A DNA stretch of 63,023 nt, taken from Lachnospiraceae bacterium. Lineage in GTDB: Bacteria; Bacillota; Clostridia; Lachnospirales; Lachnospiraceae. Made by a program: the position numbers and the translations under genes. Positions 43,955 through 52,931 of this stretch are shown here, piece after piece (position 1 is the first letter of the stretch; every line of letters begins with the position of its first letter). The stretch lies in the NCBI GenBank assembly GCA_024699645.1, contig JAILPE010000103.1, forward strand, positions 1 to 63,023. The letters run 5' to 3'. Below the pieces are notes generated by a model. That model searched no databases and had not been told where the DNA came from. It worked only from the letters and a program-made list of their open reading frames with translations.

Positions 43955-44136
43955 GATTTTCTCCTCTACTATATTCGTTAATGTGTGTTAATGTGTCAAT
44001 TTAATTCGCCTGTAAAACACGGTTCATTTTTCATATCTTGGCTGCGTCAGGGTCACTGTCTTGTTTTGGGGACTTTGTCAGGGCCACAGCCTTTTGAGTA
44101 ACCCGACGGCCTTCAAAGTCACGTCACTTCGCGGCT
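43955..44136 (-). other. ackA-pta spacer with weak repeats
   Basis: No gene. On the minus strand three loosely related segments of 25-28 bases can be lined up (core GxGxCCCTGAC) after the ackA stop, and TTAATGTGTGTTAATGTGTCAA lies near the pta start. No hairpin with T run and no clear promoter were found, so pta is probably transcribed from the ackA promoter. Confidence 0.35.
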
Positions 44137-45348
44137 TTACTTTGTTACGACATCCTTAGTTTCACGTGCGATAACAAGCTCTTCGTTTGTGGGGATTACA
44201 AGGATCTTAACCTTCGAATTCTTTCCGGTGATATCCTTAACGGGAACCTTACAGCTGTCCGTGTTCTTTTCCTTGTCAACTTCGATGCCGTATGCATCAA
44301 GACCTTCAAGGATCTGATTGATGATGAATCCGTTCCACTCGCTGATACCGGCAGTGAATACGATGCAATCCACTCTTCCGAGGACTGCCATATAAGCACC
44401 TACATATTTCTTGCAGTCATAAGCGAACTTATCAAGCGCAAGCTGTGCTCTGCGGCCTGTTTCTCCGCCTTTTTCAACGTTCTCACGAAGATCTCTGAAA
44501 TCCGAGAATCCGCCGGAAAGTCCTTTAAGACCCGACTCTTTGTTGAGGTATGTAAGAATCTGGTTGATATCCATACCCTTCTGGTTTGCAAGGAACTGTA
44601 CAGCCGATGCATCGATGTCGCCGGCACGTGTTCCCATGCATACACCTGCAAGAGGGGTAAAGCCCATTGAAGTATCAACGCACTTTCCGCCCTTAACGGC
44701 ACTGATCGAGGAACCGTTTCCGAGGTGGCAGGTGATAATGTTGAGGTCTTTGGGATCTTTTCCGAGATATTCGGCAGCCTTTCCGGAAACGAACTTGTGG
44801 CTTGTTCCGTGAGCGCCGTAACGTCTTACGCTGTACTGCTTGTAATCTTCGTATTTGATATTGTAAAGATATGCCACTTCAGGCATTGTAAGATGGAAGC
44901 TTGTATCGAATACAAGTACCATGGGAGTGTTGGGCATAACCTCACGGCAAGCCATAACGCCTGTATATGCTGCGGGATTATGAAGGGGTCCCAAGGGGAA
45001 TGTTTTCTTAAGTCTTTCGATGGATTCATCCGTAACAAGCGTGGGCTCCTTAAAGTATTCGCCCGATGCTACGACTCTGTGACCTACGGCACCGATCTCG
45101 TCCATTGACTTGATACAGCCCTGCTCCTTGTCAACAAGCATCGACATGATAACTTCGATGGCATCCTTATGATCCTTGAGGATCAGGCTCTTAATGATCT
45201 CCTCTCCGCCGTCTTTCTTATGCTTGCAGAAAGAACCTTCGATTCCGATTCTGTCGCAATTACCTTTTGCGAGCACTTTCTCGCTCTCCATATCGATGAG
45301 CTGGTATTTGAGGGAAGAACTTCCCGCGTTAAGTACAAGTATCTTCAT
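44137..45348 (-). CDS. ackA: Acetate kinase
   Basis: Makes ATP and acetate from acetyl phosphate. From the ATG at 45348 (AAGGAGAAGTT ahead) the protein is 403 residues and begins MKILVLNAGSSSLKYQLID, the first acetate kinase signature; the longer frame adds 42 residues of non-conserved sequence. HGTSHKFVSGKAAEYLG near 185 is the second block and FTPLAGVCMGTRAGDIDAS near 224 the third. The gene is upstream of pta on the same strand with its own promoter. Confidence 0.97.
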   Translation of the reverse strand: MKILVLNAGSSSLKYQLIDMESEKVLAKGNCDRIGIEGSFCKHKKDGGEEIIKSLILKDHKDAIEVIMSMLVDKEQGCIKSMDEIGAVGHRVVASGEYFKEPTLVTDESIERLKKTFPLGPLHNPAAYTGVMACREVMPNTPMVLVFDTSFHLTMPEVAYLYNIKYEDYKQYSVRRYGAHGTSHKFVSGKAAEYLGKDPKDLNIITCHLGNGSSISAVKGGKCVDTSMGFTPLAGVCMGTRAGDIDASAVQFLANQKGMDINQILTYLNKESGLKGLSGGFSDFRDLRENVEKGGETGRRAQLALDKFAYDCKKYVGAYMAVLGRVDCIVFTAGISEWNGFIINQILEGLDAYGIEVDKEKNTDSCKVPVKDITGKNSKVKILVIPTNEELVIARETKDVVTK

Positions 45349-45452
45349 AACTTCTCCTTGTAGCCTCCTGATAAAAACAGTGTATTGTTCTATAATTGCC
45401 CGGTCGGAACCTTGTAACATCCGAATATTCCGATACAACGGCACTAAATAAC

Positions 45453-45481
45453 ATAATATCACAGCGCCGATCAAAAGTCAC
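45453..45481 (-). promoter_or_regulatory. Promoter of ackA
   Basis: GTGACT and TATTAT with a 17-base spacer on the minus strand, about 105 bases before the chosen start. Confidence 0.6.
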
Positions 45482-45485
45482 GGAA

Positions 45486-45522
45486 TAAAAAACAACTGCC
45501 CGGTACAAAAAATACGGGCAGT
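45486..45522 (-). terminator. Terminator of the cNMP-binding protein gene
   Basis: A perfect 8-bp stem (ACTGCCCG / CGGGCAGT) with a 12-base loop is followed by TTGTTTTTTATT on the minus strand, directly after the stop codon region of the upstream gene. Confidence 0.85.
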
Positions 45523-45530
45523 CGTTACAG

Positions 45531-46097
45531 TCACTGTAAATGATTTTCACTGTCAAGGAATCTGTCGTTGAGTTCTTTGAGAGATGAACAAAGGAATGTT
45601 ATCAAAGCTATCGCTCCGTCCGCGTTTTCGCTTACAAGTTTGGCGAATTGCGACTGGAACAATTGATGCGCAAGCTGATAGTAAGAATTCGACCTGAATT
45701 TATACTCAAATTTCTTGTCTATCTTACCGACCTTTTCAAGCATCCCGTCAACACGATTGGTCAGCGATTTCATCAGCTTGAAACAGGTTGCGGCATCTTC
45801 CTTAAGGTAGTCCTTAAAGTTGTCCATGCCGATTTCGAGCACGCTTGTATTGTCATTCACCGTAATAACGGTAGCAGTACGCTTATGTTTAAGGAAAAGC
45901 GACATTTCCCCGACAAAGCTTCCGGGCATGAGCGTAGTAACAATATAAGGATTTGCGGAAAAAGAATTAAGCACGACCCTGACGGCTCCGGACAAGACAA
46001 TAAAGGCGGTCTCTCCATCCTCACCCTCTCGGCACAGAACACTGTCTTTTGAAAGAGTATGCAGTTTTCCCACTTTAGACAGGCTCTCAAATCCCAT
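45531..46097 (-). CDS. Cyclic-nucleotide-binding-domain protein without HTH
   Basis: 188 residues. Residues about 10-130 form a Crp-type cyclic-nucleotide-binding barrel (LCREGEDGETAFIVLSGAVRVV, then the phosphate cassette GEMSLFLKHKRTATVI). The C-terminal ~55 residues are helical but lack the winged-helix DNA-binding domain of Crp/Fnr regulators. It may therefore be a sensor that acts on a partner protein or a truncated regulator. GGAGG precedes the ATG. It lies just upstream of the ackA promoter on the same strand. The stop codon is the centre of a TTACAGT-G-ACTGTAA dyad. Confidence 0.85.
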   Translation of the reverse strand: MGFESLSKVGKLHTLSKDSVLCREGEDGETAFIVLSGAVRVVLNSFSANPYIVTTLMPGSFVGEMSLFLKHKRTATVITVNDNTSVLEIGMDNFKDYLKEDAATCFKLMKSLTNRVDGMLEKVGKIDKKFEYKFRSNSYYQLAHQLFQSQFAKLVSENADGAIALITFLCSSLKELNDRFLDSENHLQ

Positions 46098-46234
46098 TTC
46101 GTTTCCTCCGTTTCTTACAAAAAGTCAATACCCGGTACCAACCTTAAATATCCTAATTATCAAATATCAGTTTTCTTCCTCTTAAATAAAATCGTGTATT
46201 ATGCCTATGACCTGTATATCCCCATGGCCTTATA

Positions 46235-47416
46235 TTACACATGATCCAATAATATCACGGGCGACCTCTTCATATCCTCGTCTCTGTGGATGCCGTATTT
46301 TGCAAGTACCGCGCCGTTATAAACGGAAGCGGCTTTAACATCCAGCTGAAAGAGCTCATCGTTTCTGCACGAAGCATCGGCGGGTTTTGTGACAAGAACA
46401 GCCTCCGCATTGTCGCTCACTTCCCTCAGGAGCCTCGATGACTCGTTTCTAAAAGCCAGCAGTCTCAGGTACGGAACCCTTATATTACCCGGCTTTCCCC
46501 TTAAGCTTTCAGGCATTCTGAGAATTATGTGCAAAAGAGCACGACTGATCTGTGTATATAAATTATTTTTAGATTTAACTTTTGCCGTCAATTCTGAAAC
46601 GGTCAGGCTCTCTTCTCTGTGCTTCAGGACAGCACGCGCAAGATTTTCCGTAACATCCGCGTACTTAACCGCGCCTTCCGGGTTCAGATCAAGAAGCTGT
46701 GAAAACAGGATCTGTGAAAAGTCATCAATATGGATCGGGCACTCGCCGTAATTTGTTAATTTTTGATTAAATATTTTATTTCTGATCCCTGTAGCACTAT
46801 CAAATCCGGCCCGCTCCGGGTTCTTTTCCTCGTGATAGCCGGCTCCCACTCTCTTAACGGTATACGCAGCGAGATCGCACTTACAACTCCCGATGGCGCT
46901 TATATAATGAATGCCGAGAATATTGTTCGGTTCCCGCATCATCTTTATATCTTCTTCATCAGCTCCCGATTCTCTGAGCGCTTTTTCTCTCGCCTTCGGA
47001 TAAGAATCTCCGCTTTTCAGAAATCCCTGCAGACATTCTTTAAACTCAGCCGTCTCGTTGTCAAGCAGTCCCGCAAGCCTTTTCAGCTTTTCAATATCTC
47101 CGCATTCGCTTCCAAAGCATATCGAATCAACGACTCCCGTCGCGGCAAGAAGTCTGATTCCCGCTTCTGAATAGATCTTGGCCCCCGAAGTGGCATATGC
47201 CGTCGGGATCTCAAATACCGCGTCCGCTCCGCCCTTAACTGCGGCATAAGCGCGTTCAAACTTGTCGAATACAGCCGGTTCACCGCGTTCCACAAAATCG
47301 CCGCTCATAACAACAACCGCATGATTGGCTCCGGTTATTCTTTTTGCTTCTTTGATAAGATAAGCATGTCCGTCGTGAAACGGATCGAACTCAGCAATAA
47401 TCCCGACCGCTCTCAT
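46235..47416 (-). CDS. tmcAL: tRNA(Met) cytidine acetate ligase
   Basis: TmcAL (UPF0348) uses acetate and ATP to acetylate the wobble cytidine of elongator tRNA-Met. The nucleotidyltransferase start GIIAEFDPFHDGHAYLI with the HxGH-like FHDGH near 14-18, then VVVMSGDFVERGEPAVFDKFERAYAAVKGGADAVFEIPTAYATSGA at 33-78 and the C-terminal helical part (ISRALLHIILRM) match the family. 393 residues is a normal length. The GH3 gene stop overlaps its ATG, so it is co-translated with the glucosidase. Its substrate acetate is the product of ackA nearby, though that may be coincidence. Confidence 0.93.
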   Translation of the reverse strand: MRAVGIIAEFDPFHDGHAYLIKEAKRITGANHAVVVMSGDFVERGEPAVFDKFERAYAAVKGGADAVFEIPTAYATSGAKIYSEAGIRLLAATGVVDSICFGSECGDIEKLKRLAGLLDNETAEFKECLQGFLKSGDSYPKAREKALRESGADEEDIKMMREPNNILGIHYISAIGSCKCDLAAYTVKRVGAGYHEEKNPERAGFDSATGIRNKIFNQKLTNYGECPIHIDDFSQILFSQLLDLNPEGAVKYADVTENLARAVLKHREESLTVSELTAKVKSKNNLYTQISRALLHIILRMPESLRGKPGNIRVPYLRLLAFRNESSRLLREVSDNAEAVLVTKPADASCRNDELFQLDVKAASVYNGAVLAKYGIHRDEDMKRSPVILLDHV

Positions 47417-49866
47417 TTCTTTTTTATCAGCCTTCCTTTTACGAGATCGATTCCCGATGCTGCAACAATTTTGAGATTCTTTTCGATATCCTCGTTGTTA
47501 AAGAGTCCCAAAAGCGCCTTTGTACCTTCCTCGGAAACCATTCCGCCCGACCATGTACTGAAATTTCTAAGCTGTGTTTCAAGGACATTGGTCTCGAACA
47601 TCTTTCTGCTTCCGAGAAGCGTGTGACCCTTGCATGCCATCTTAGCAAGTCTGTAAACAACTTTGCCAAACTTGGTGTCCTTAACGTCTTCAAGCGAATT
47701 GTAAAGTGTAAACTTTTCTCCGGGAAGGTAATCCGGCTCGGGAATAGGAGCACACAGAAGCGTTTCAAACTCCTCATCCGGAATAACAGCCGGATCTCCG
47801 AAAAAGTAAGTCGGCAGTTCGTCCGCCTTATGGAGTTTAACACCGGCACCCTCTGTATCAAGCGTCACAACTCCGCGAAGCCTTAAGTCTCTGCTCGACG
47901 ATCCGACGCTTATGTGATAAGTTCCGGGTTCCACGGCCCATTCGCCTTCTCCGGCGCTGTAATAAGAAAATGCTCTCTTATCAAGGATCATTGTAACATC
48001 CCGTTCTTCTCCGGGTTCAAGGTATATCTTTTCAAATCCCTTAAGCTCCCTTACGGCACGGTGAACCTGACCTACGGGTTTTCCTACATAGAGCTGGCAA
48101 ACTTCGGCTCCTGCACGCTGTCCCGAATTCTTAATTCTAAAATTAACTTCTACCTCTTCAACTTTATTGTTGATCTTTAAATCACTGTACGCGAAGGTCG
48201 TATACGAAAGACCGTGGCCGAAGGGGAAAAGCACATTCTTCGAGACTTTATCGTAATACCTGTATCCAACGTATATTGCCTCACGATACTCTACAGTCTT
48301 GGCATGTCCGGGGAAATTCTCTCTGCACGGTGTATCCGCAAGTGACATCGGGAAAGTTTCGGCAAGCTTTCCGCTCGGATTTGTCTTTCCGAAGAGAATC
48401 TTGGCACATGCCTCTCCTCCCGCTTCGCCTGCAAGATAACACTCAAGTATGGCATTTACGGAATTGATCCAGGGCATCGTGACGGGTGAGCCGTTCTGGA
48501 GGCAAACGATCGTATTGGGCTGAACACGACATATCCTTCTGATAAGCTCATTTTGTGCTTCGGGGAGATTAAGTCCGTCCCTGTCGTATCCTTCACTCTC
48601 ATACTCATCGGGCAGTCCCGCAAACACAACGGCGACGGATGCTTTTCTTGCTGCAAGTACAGCGTCTTCAGCCAGTTTCTCATCAAGCTTTTCGTCGTCA
48701 CATCCAAATCCCTTTTTATATCTTACATCCGCGAAATGTCTTGCCGCAGCAAGCGGAGAACTGATCCTGAACGAATCGATATGCGAGCTTCCCGCTCCCT
48801 GGAAACGGGGCTTACGTGCATATTCACCGATGAACACTATCTTTTCGGAAGTATTCAAAGGAAGGAGACCTTCATTTTTGAGAAGGACCATGCATTCACT
48901 TGCAATCTTACGTGCGACCTTATGGTCTTCAGAATAATTAAATTGTGATTTTATTTCTTGTTCTTGTGTTTTTTCACCCTCATGAAGCAGTGGGATCCTT
49001 TTATACTTGTCAACTTTTTTGAGTATGTTGGCAACAACCTCATCAAGCAGCTCTTCGTCAAGAGTTCCGTTAAGGACTGCCTCCTCAACATTCTTCGCGT
49101 CGCTTCCTCCGCTTCCGGGCATTCCCAGATCGAGTCCCGCTACCACCCCGAGAGATCTTTCATGTACAGATCCCCAGTCGGACATTACGAAACCTTTATA
49201 TCCCCACTCTTCTCTGAGGATATCCTTCAAAAGCTTCTTGTTCTGACTGTTGAATGTTCCGTTTATGCCGTTATACGAGCACATCAATGAATCGGGATCG
49301 GCCTGCTTTACAACGGCCTCGAATGCACTCAGATATATTTCACGCAGTGTTCTTTCATCGATCACCGCATTGATCGTCATTCTTCTTTTTTCCTGGTTGT
49401 TTGCAGCAAAATGTTTTACGCTCACTCCGACGCCGTGACGCTGAACCCCTTTGACATAGGCGCTTGCGAGCTCTCCCGTCAGGTACGGATCCTCACTTAC
49501 GTATTCAAAGTTCCTTCCGCAAAGAGGTGAACGTTTTATGTTTATCGCGGGTCCGAGGATAATATCGACATCAAGCGCACGGCACTCCTTCGCAAGTGTC
49601 TCACCGAGCGATGCAAATACACCTCTGTTAAAGGATGCCGCAAGAGCAGACGCCGAAGGAAAACATACCGATGTCACTGTTCCTGCCGCTTCCGGTGATG
49701 TATCCCCCGTATCATTTTGCTTTCTGACTCCGTGAGGGCCGTCAGCTACTCTGATCGAAGGTATCGAAAGCCTGTCAATCGCCGGTGTTTCCCACGCATT
49801 GGCTCCTTCCGTGAATTTTGCCTTTTCTTCCAATGTCATCTGTCCGATCAATTCTTTTAATGTCAT
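47413..49866 (-). CDS. GH3-family beta-glucosidase
   Basis: 817-residue cytoplasmic glycosidase with no signal peptide. The GH3 N-terminal barrel has PSIRVADGPHGVR near 35 and the nucleophile region KGFVMSDWGSVHERS near 225-240; the second domain has the AAR-rich LAEDAVLAARKASVAVVFAGLP near 400 and the last ~130 residues are a fibronectin III-like domain (HGLSYTTFAYSDLKI near 545). The acid/base residue cannot be placed by eye. AGAGGAG precedes the ATG. It probably hydrolyses oligosaccharides taken up by transporters outside the window. Confidence 0.92.
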   Translation of the reverse strand: MTLKELIGQMTLEEKAKFTEGANAWETPAIDRLSIPSIRVADGPHGVRKQNDTGDTSPEAAGTVTSVCFPSASALAASFNRGVFASLGETLAKECRALDVDIILGPAINIKRSPLCGRNFEYVSEDPYLTGELASAYVKGVQRHGVGVSVKHFAANNQEKRRMTINAVIDERTLREIYLSAFEAVVKQADPDSLMCSYNGINGTFNSQNKKLLKDILREEWGYKGFVMSDWGSVHERSLGVVAGLDLGMPGSGGSDAKNVEEAVLNGTLDEELLDEVVANILKKVDKYKRIPLLHEGEKTQEQEIKSQFNYSEDHKVARKIASECMVLLKNEGLLPLNTSEKIVFIGEYARKPRFQGAGSSHIDSFRISSPLAAARHFADVRYKKGFGCDDEKLDEKLAEDAVLAARKASVAVVFAGLPDEYESEGYDRDGLNLPEAQNELIRRICRVQPNTIVCLQNGSPVTMPWINSVNAILECYLAGEAGGEACAKILFGKTNPSGKLAETFPMSLADTPCRENFPGHAKTVEYREAIYVGYRYYDKVSKNVLFPFGHGLSYTTFAYSDLKINNKVEEVEVNFRIKNSGQRAGAEVCQLYVGKPVGQVHRAVRELKGFEKIYLEPGEERDVTMILDKRAFSYYSAGEGEWAVEPGTYHISVGSSSRDLRLRGVVTLDTEGAGVKLHKADELPTYFFGDPAVIPDEEFETLLCAPIPEPDYLPGEKFTLYNSLEDVKDTKFGKVVYRLAKMACKGHTLLGSRKMFETNVLETQLRNFSTWSGGMVSEEGTKALLGLFNNEDIEKNLKIVAASGIDLVKGRLIKKK

Positions 49867-49989
49867 ACGTTTTCTCCTCTCAAAAACTTTATGAGCATGA
49901 TCTTCTTCGCGGCACGTTATCCTTTATGCATTTGACCGTCTTTTCCGCACATCGTTCAAGTCGGTACCCGCATGCCGGTCTTTTGCTTA

Positions 49990-50673
49990 TCATTCTATGT
50001 ATTTTTCAATAAACGGTGTGACGAAATTATGATCGTTTATCCATCCCAGTATCGCACTCGAGTTTATATCTTCGGCAATGGATGTATTGAACGATCCACC
50101 CGTAAAGAGCGTTGCAATCGCAAGTACAAGACATATGGCAAAAAACCCCACTGCCAGCGCTACCACAACACCGAGTACCCTGTTAATAACATTGACAACA
50201 GGCAATTGGGAAAGGAATTTAAACAACCTGAGCAACAGACCCACAAGAATAGAGACGATGATATAGGTTATGATAAATGCAGCCACCTTTATGATCATCA
50301 GTGTTATTCTGTCCCGTATGTAGTCTCCCGCACCGTTCGTTGCCGTATTTACATCTCCCGCCAGACTTTCAAGTCCCTCTTTAATATTGTTTTTAAAGTT
50401 GTCGTTAATATCGATCGAATCAATATTCTCCAGCGCCGTCCTGACATCGATATCCGGAAGATCAAAGTTACCCACTACCTTTTCATAAAAGAACCCGTAT
50501 ATGTCTTCCGATTCGGTCATTATTTTGGTAGTTACCGGCGAAACAAAAAACGTTATAACAAACACAATGATAGATGAGCACAAAACACATACCATCCTGA
50601 CGAAACCTGAGAACCACCCCCACACTCCAAGAAGGATAAGTCCGATAATTGCTATTATGAGAGTAATGTTCAT
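49990..50673 (-). CDS. CvpA-like membrane protein
   Basis: 227 residues from the ATG at 50673, which has GGAGA seven bases ahead (the longer frame starts at 50760 without a site). Membrane segments are visible at about 3-25, 28-48, 125-150 and 165-190. The LPVVNVINRVLGVVVALAVGF region matches the CvpA family (colicin V production protein); CvpA proteins are widespread and their exact role is unclear. The gene stands alone on the minus strand, upstream of the GH3 operon. Confidence 0.75.
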   Translation of the reverse strand: MNITLIIAIIGLILLGVWGWFSGFVRMVCVLCSSIIVFVITFFVSPVTTKIMTESEDIYGFFYEKVVGNFDLPDIDVRTALENIDSIDINDNFKNNIKEGLESLAGDVNTATNGAGDYIRDRITLMIIKVAAFIITYIIVSILVGLLLRLFKFLSQLPVVNVINRVLGVVVALAVGFFAICLVLAIATLFTGGSFNTSIAEDINSSAILGWINDHNFVTPFIEKYIE

Positions 50674-50745
50674 AACTGTCTCCATATAAGCATCCGCCTG
50701 ATTTACAATGTGTTTCCCATTGCCGCGAATGCGCCTATACCGTAA

Positions 50746-50775
50746 ATTATACCATATCAAACAACCCGTAGTAAA
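50746..50775 (-). promoter_or_regulatory. Candidate promoter of the CvpA-like gene
   Basis: TTTACT and TATAAT with an 18-base spacer on the minus strand; a TG upstream of the -10 makes it an extended type. Confidence 0.5.
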
Positions 50776-50899
50776 GCCGATATCGTATATCGCAGCGTTG
50801 TCGGCAGATCGTTTTTCCTTCCCTTTTTTCAGGCTCTCTCAAGGCTGTGAAGTACCCGTCAATTGAATAACCGAGGATTCCCGCTTATAGTCCTAAGGT

Positions 50900-50929
50900 T
50901 TGACACAATATGATTCCGTATGATATTAT
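50900..50929 (+). promoter_or_regulatory. Promoter of the REC-HPt / sms operon
   Basis: TTGACA and TATTAT with an 18-base spacer, 116 bases before the start of the REC-HPt gene. The rest of the 50674-51045 gap holds the divergent promoter above and nothing else recognisable. Confidence 0.65.
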
Positions 50930-51045
50930 ATCAACACAGTTTAGGTACACATTTTTCATTTGCTGTTTCACTTTATCATGTGCTCCCTTGGTGATCCAAA
51001 ATACAGCTTAAGAGTATTTCGAACAAAGAATGCGAGGTTTTTGAT

Positions 51046-52095
51046 ATGCCTTTACACCTTCTTATAATAGATGACAGCGAACTAAACTTAAAACTCACGG
51101 AGATCATGCTCTCTAAGATCAAGTGTCAGACCGACACTTTTTCCGATGTCCGTGAAGCACTGCGTTCTGTGAGAGATCACGACTACGATCTTGTATTCAT
51201 GGATTATCTTATGCCCGATATAAACGGCGTGGAAGCAACACGCCTTATACGTTCGATGGAGGGCGGAGTTCATTCCGATACCGATTATTACAAAAAACTT
51301 CCGATCGTTGCCCTGACAGCAGAAGAAGATTCATCCCTGCTTGACACCATGACGGACAGCGGAGTAAACGATATCCTCTTCAAACCGTTCAAAATAGAAG
51401 ATGTTTGCGCGGTTTTGGATAAGTGGTGTGCCACAGACCTCAAAAAAACTCTCTGTTCTCAGAAAGCCTCGAGTGACACCGGATCTGCCGATATCGAATG
51501 TTCCGATATTCCCGATATCACCGGAATTTCACCCGATGCGCTCAGAGAGATACTCAAAATTGACAGAGACGGTTTTATTGAGGCTCTCGATGTTTTTACA
51601 AAAGATCTGCCCGGAAAGCATTATCGTATCAACGAGGCTCTTTCCCGCGAAGATTACGAAACATACTGTGTAGAAGTTCACCGCATCAAGGGTGAATCAG
51701 CCCTGATAGGAGCCTACAGACTTTCCGAAGCCTCAGAACATTTAAATATTCTCGGTAAGTCTCTCGCCCGCAAAACGTTTGCCCCCGACGATTATGAAAC
51801 GATACTTTCCTCTATATTGACCGGGACTGCGGCTATGTTTAAATCACTGGACGATCTTTGTTCCTCCGCCAATACATTCCTTACAGACGAACGTCCCCCG
51901 GAAGACGATTCCGATGTCGGTGTCATGATGTCTCTTTCCGAACTGACAAATAAAGACACTGTTTCGTCCGAAAAAAAGGTTGACAACGACAAGATCATCC
52001 GATACATTGCTCATGCAAGGGAAGCTCTCGACAGCGGAGACGCCGATCTTGCAAAAGAATGGCTGGTCGAGATCAGCGAACATATAAAAAAGTAA
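51046..52095 (+). CDS. REC-HPt phosphorelay protein
   Basis: 349 residues. Receiver domain at 3-128 with Asp 53 (LVFMDYLMPDING), Thr in VALTAEE and Lys in LFKPFK. An HPt domain at about 165-275 has the phosphorylatable His 212 in VHRIKGESALIGAYRL. A further helical stretch of ~40 residues ends the protein (KIIRYIAHAREALDSGDADLAKEWLVEI). No DNA-binding or enzymatic output is present, so it is a phosphotransfer intermediate. The Sms gene pair starts 40 bases later on the same strand. The cognate kinase is not evident. Confidence 0.9.
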   Translation: MPLHLLIIDDSELNLKLTEIMLSKIKCQTDTFSDVREALRSVRDHDYDLVFMDYLMPDINGVEATRLIRSMEGGVHSDTDYYKKLPIVALTAEEDSSLLDTMTDSGVNDILFKPFKIEDVCAVLDKWCATDLKKTLCSQKASSDTGSADIECSDIPDITGISPDALREILKIDRDGFIEALDVFTKDLPGKHYRINEALSREDYETYCVEVHRIKGESALIGAYRLSEASEHLNILGKSLARKTFAPDDYETILSSILTGTAAMFKSLDDLCSSANTFLTDERPPEDDSDVGVMMSLSELTNKDTVSSEKKVDNDKIIRYIAHAREALDSGDADLAKEWLVEISEHIKK

Positions 52096-52135
52096 TAAAA
52101 GGACCTGTTAAACCACGGTCCGGAGCGGAGCATAT

Positions 52136-52861
52136 ATGCTTGAATTAAAGAACATTTCATATGCCGTCAATGACGATGACGGCTCAAAGGAAATTCTCAA
52201 AAACATCTCACTCGAACTGTCCGACGATAAGTTCTATGTCGTAACCGGACCGAACGGAGGCGGCAAATCCACACTTGCCAAGATCATTGCAGGAATAATC
52301 CATCCGAGCGAAGGAAAGATCATTTTTGACGGAAAAGACATTACGGATATGAATGTTACCGAACGTGCAAAAGCCGGTATCAGTTTTGCTTTTCAACAGC
52401 CCGTCAGATTTAAGGGAATAACCGTTAAGGATCTGATCTCCCTTGCGGCAGGCAACGATGTTTCTTTTAACCAATCCTGTGATTACCTCGCACGCGTCGG
52501 ACTGTGTGCCCGCGACTATATCGACAGAGAAGTGAACGCATCTCTTTCGGGCGGCGAGCTCAAACGTATAGAAATTGCCATGACTCTTGCGCGAAAGACC
52601 AAGATCACGCTTTTCGACGAACCCGAAGCCGGTATCGATCTTTGGAGCTTTACCAACCTCATCAAAGAATTCGAGAAGCTCCATTCTGATCTTCACGGAA
52701 TGATCCTGATCATCTCGCATCAGGAAAGGATCATAAACATTGCGGATGAACTTATACTGATCGCAGACGGAGAACTGAAAGGTAAAGGAAGCCGCGAAGA
52801 GATATTACCCGAATACGAAGGTCTGACCATGGGCTGCCGTTTCACCGCATCCGGACAATAA
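52136..52861 (+). CDS. SufC-like ABC ATPase of a minimal Fe-S assembly system
   Basis: 241-residue SufC-type ATPase: Walker A GPNGGGKST at 38-46, signature LSGGELKRIEI at 138-148, Walker B ITLFDEPEAGIDLWSF at 158-173, with the SufC-type DLWS after the aspartate. Together with the adjacent SufB-like gene it forms a two-gene set without sufD, sufS or sufU, like the described SUF-like minimal system (SmsCB). GGAG lies close before the ATG. Its last codons are part of a 21-bp tandem duplication that continues past the stop. Confidence 0.88.
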   Translation: MLELKNISYAVNDDDGSKEILKNISLELSDDKFYVVTGPNGGGKSTLAKIIAGIIHPSEGKIIFDGKDITDMNVTERAKAGISFAFQQPVRFKGITVKDLISLAAGNDVSFNQSCDYLARVGLCARDYIDREVNASLSGGELKRIEIAMTLARKTKITLFDEPEAGIDLWSFTNLIKEFEKLHSDLHGMILIISHQERIINIADELILIADGELKGKGSREEILPEYEGLTMGCRFTASGQ

Positions 52862-52890
52862 GTACTGAAATCCGGACAATTAATACGGAT
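52849..52890 (+). repeat. Two 21-bp repeats spanning the sufC-like stop
   Basis: ATCCGGACAAT occurs at 52849 (within the last codons) and at 52870 (after the stop), a 21-base period that keeps the reading frame. The stop TAA is in the first copy. Confidence 0.75.
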
Positions 52891-52931
52891 AACAGACATT
52901 ATACGAATATATACAAGGAGCAATTTAATAA

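Noticed and set aside
49867-49989. Possible riboswitch ahead of the GH3 gene
   Set aside because: No known riboswitch core (c-di-GMP, glycine, TPP, SAM types looked for) could be recognised by eye.
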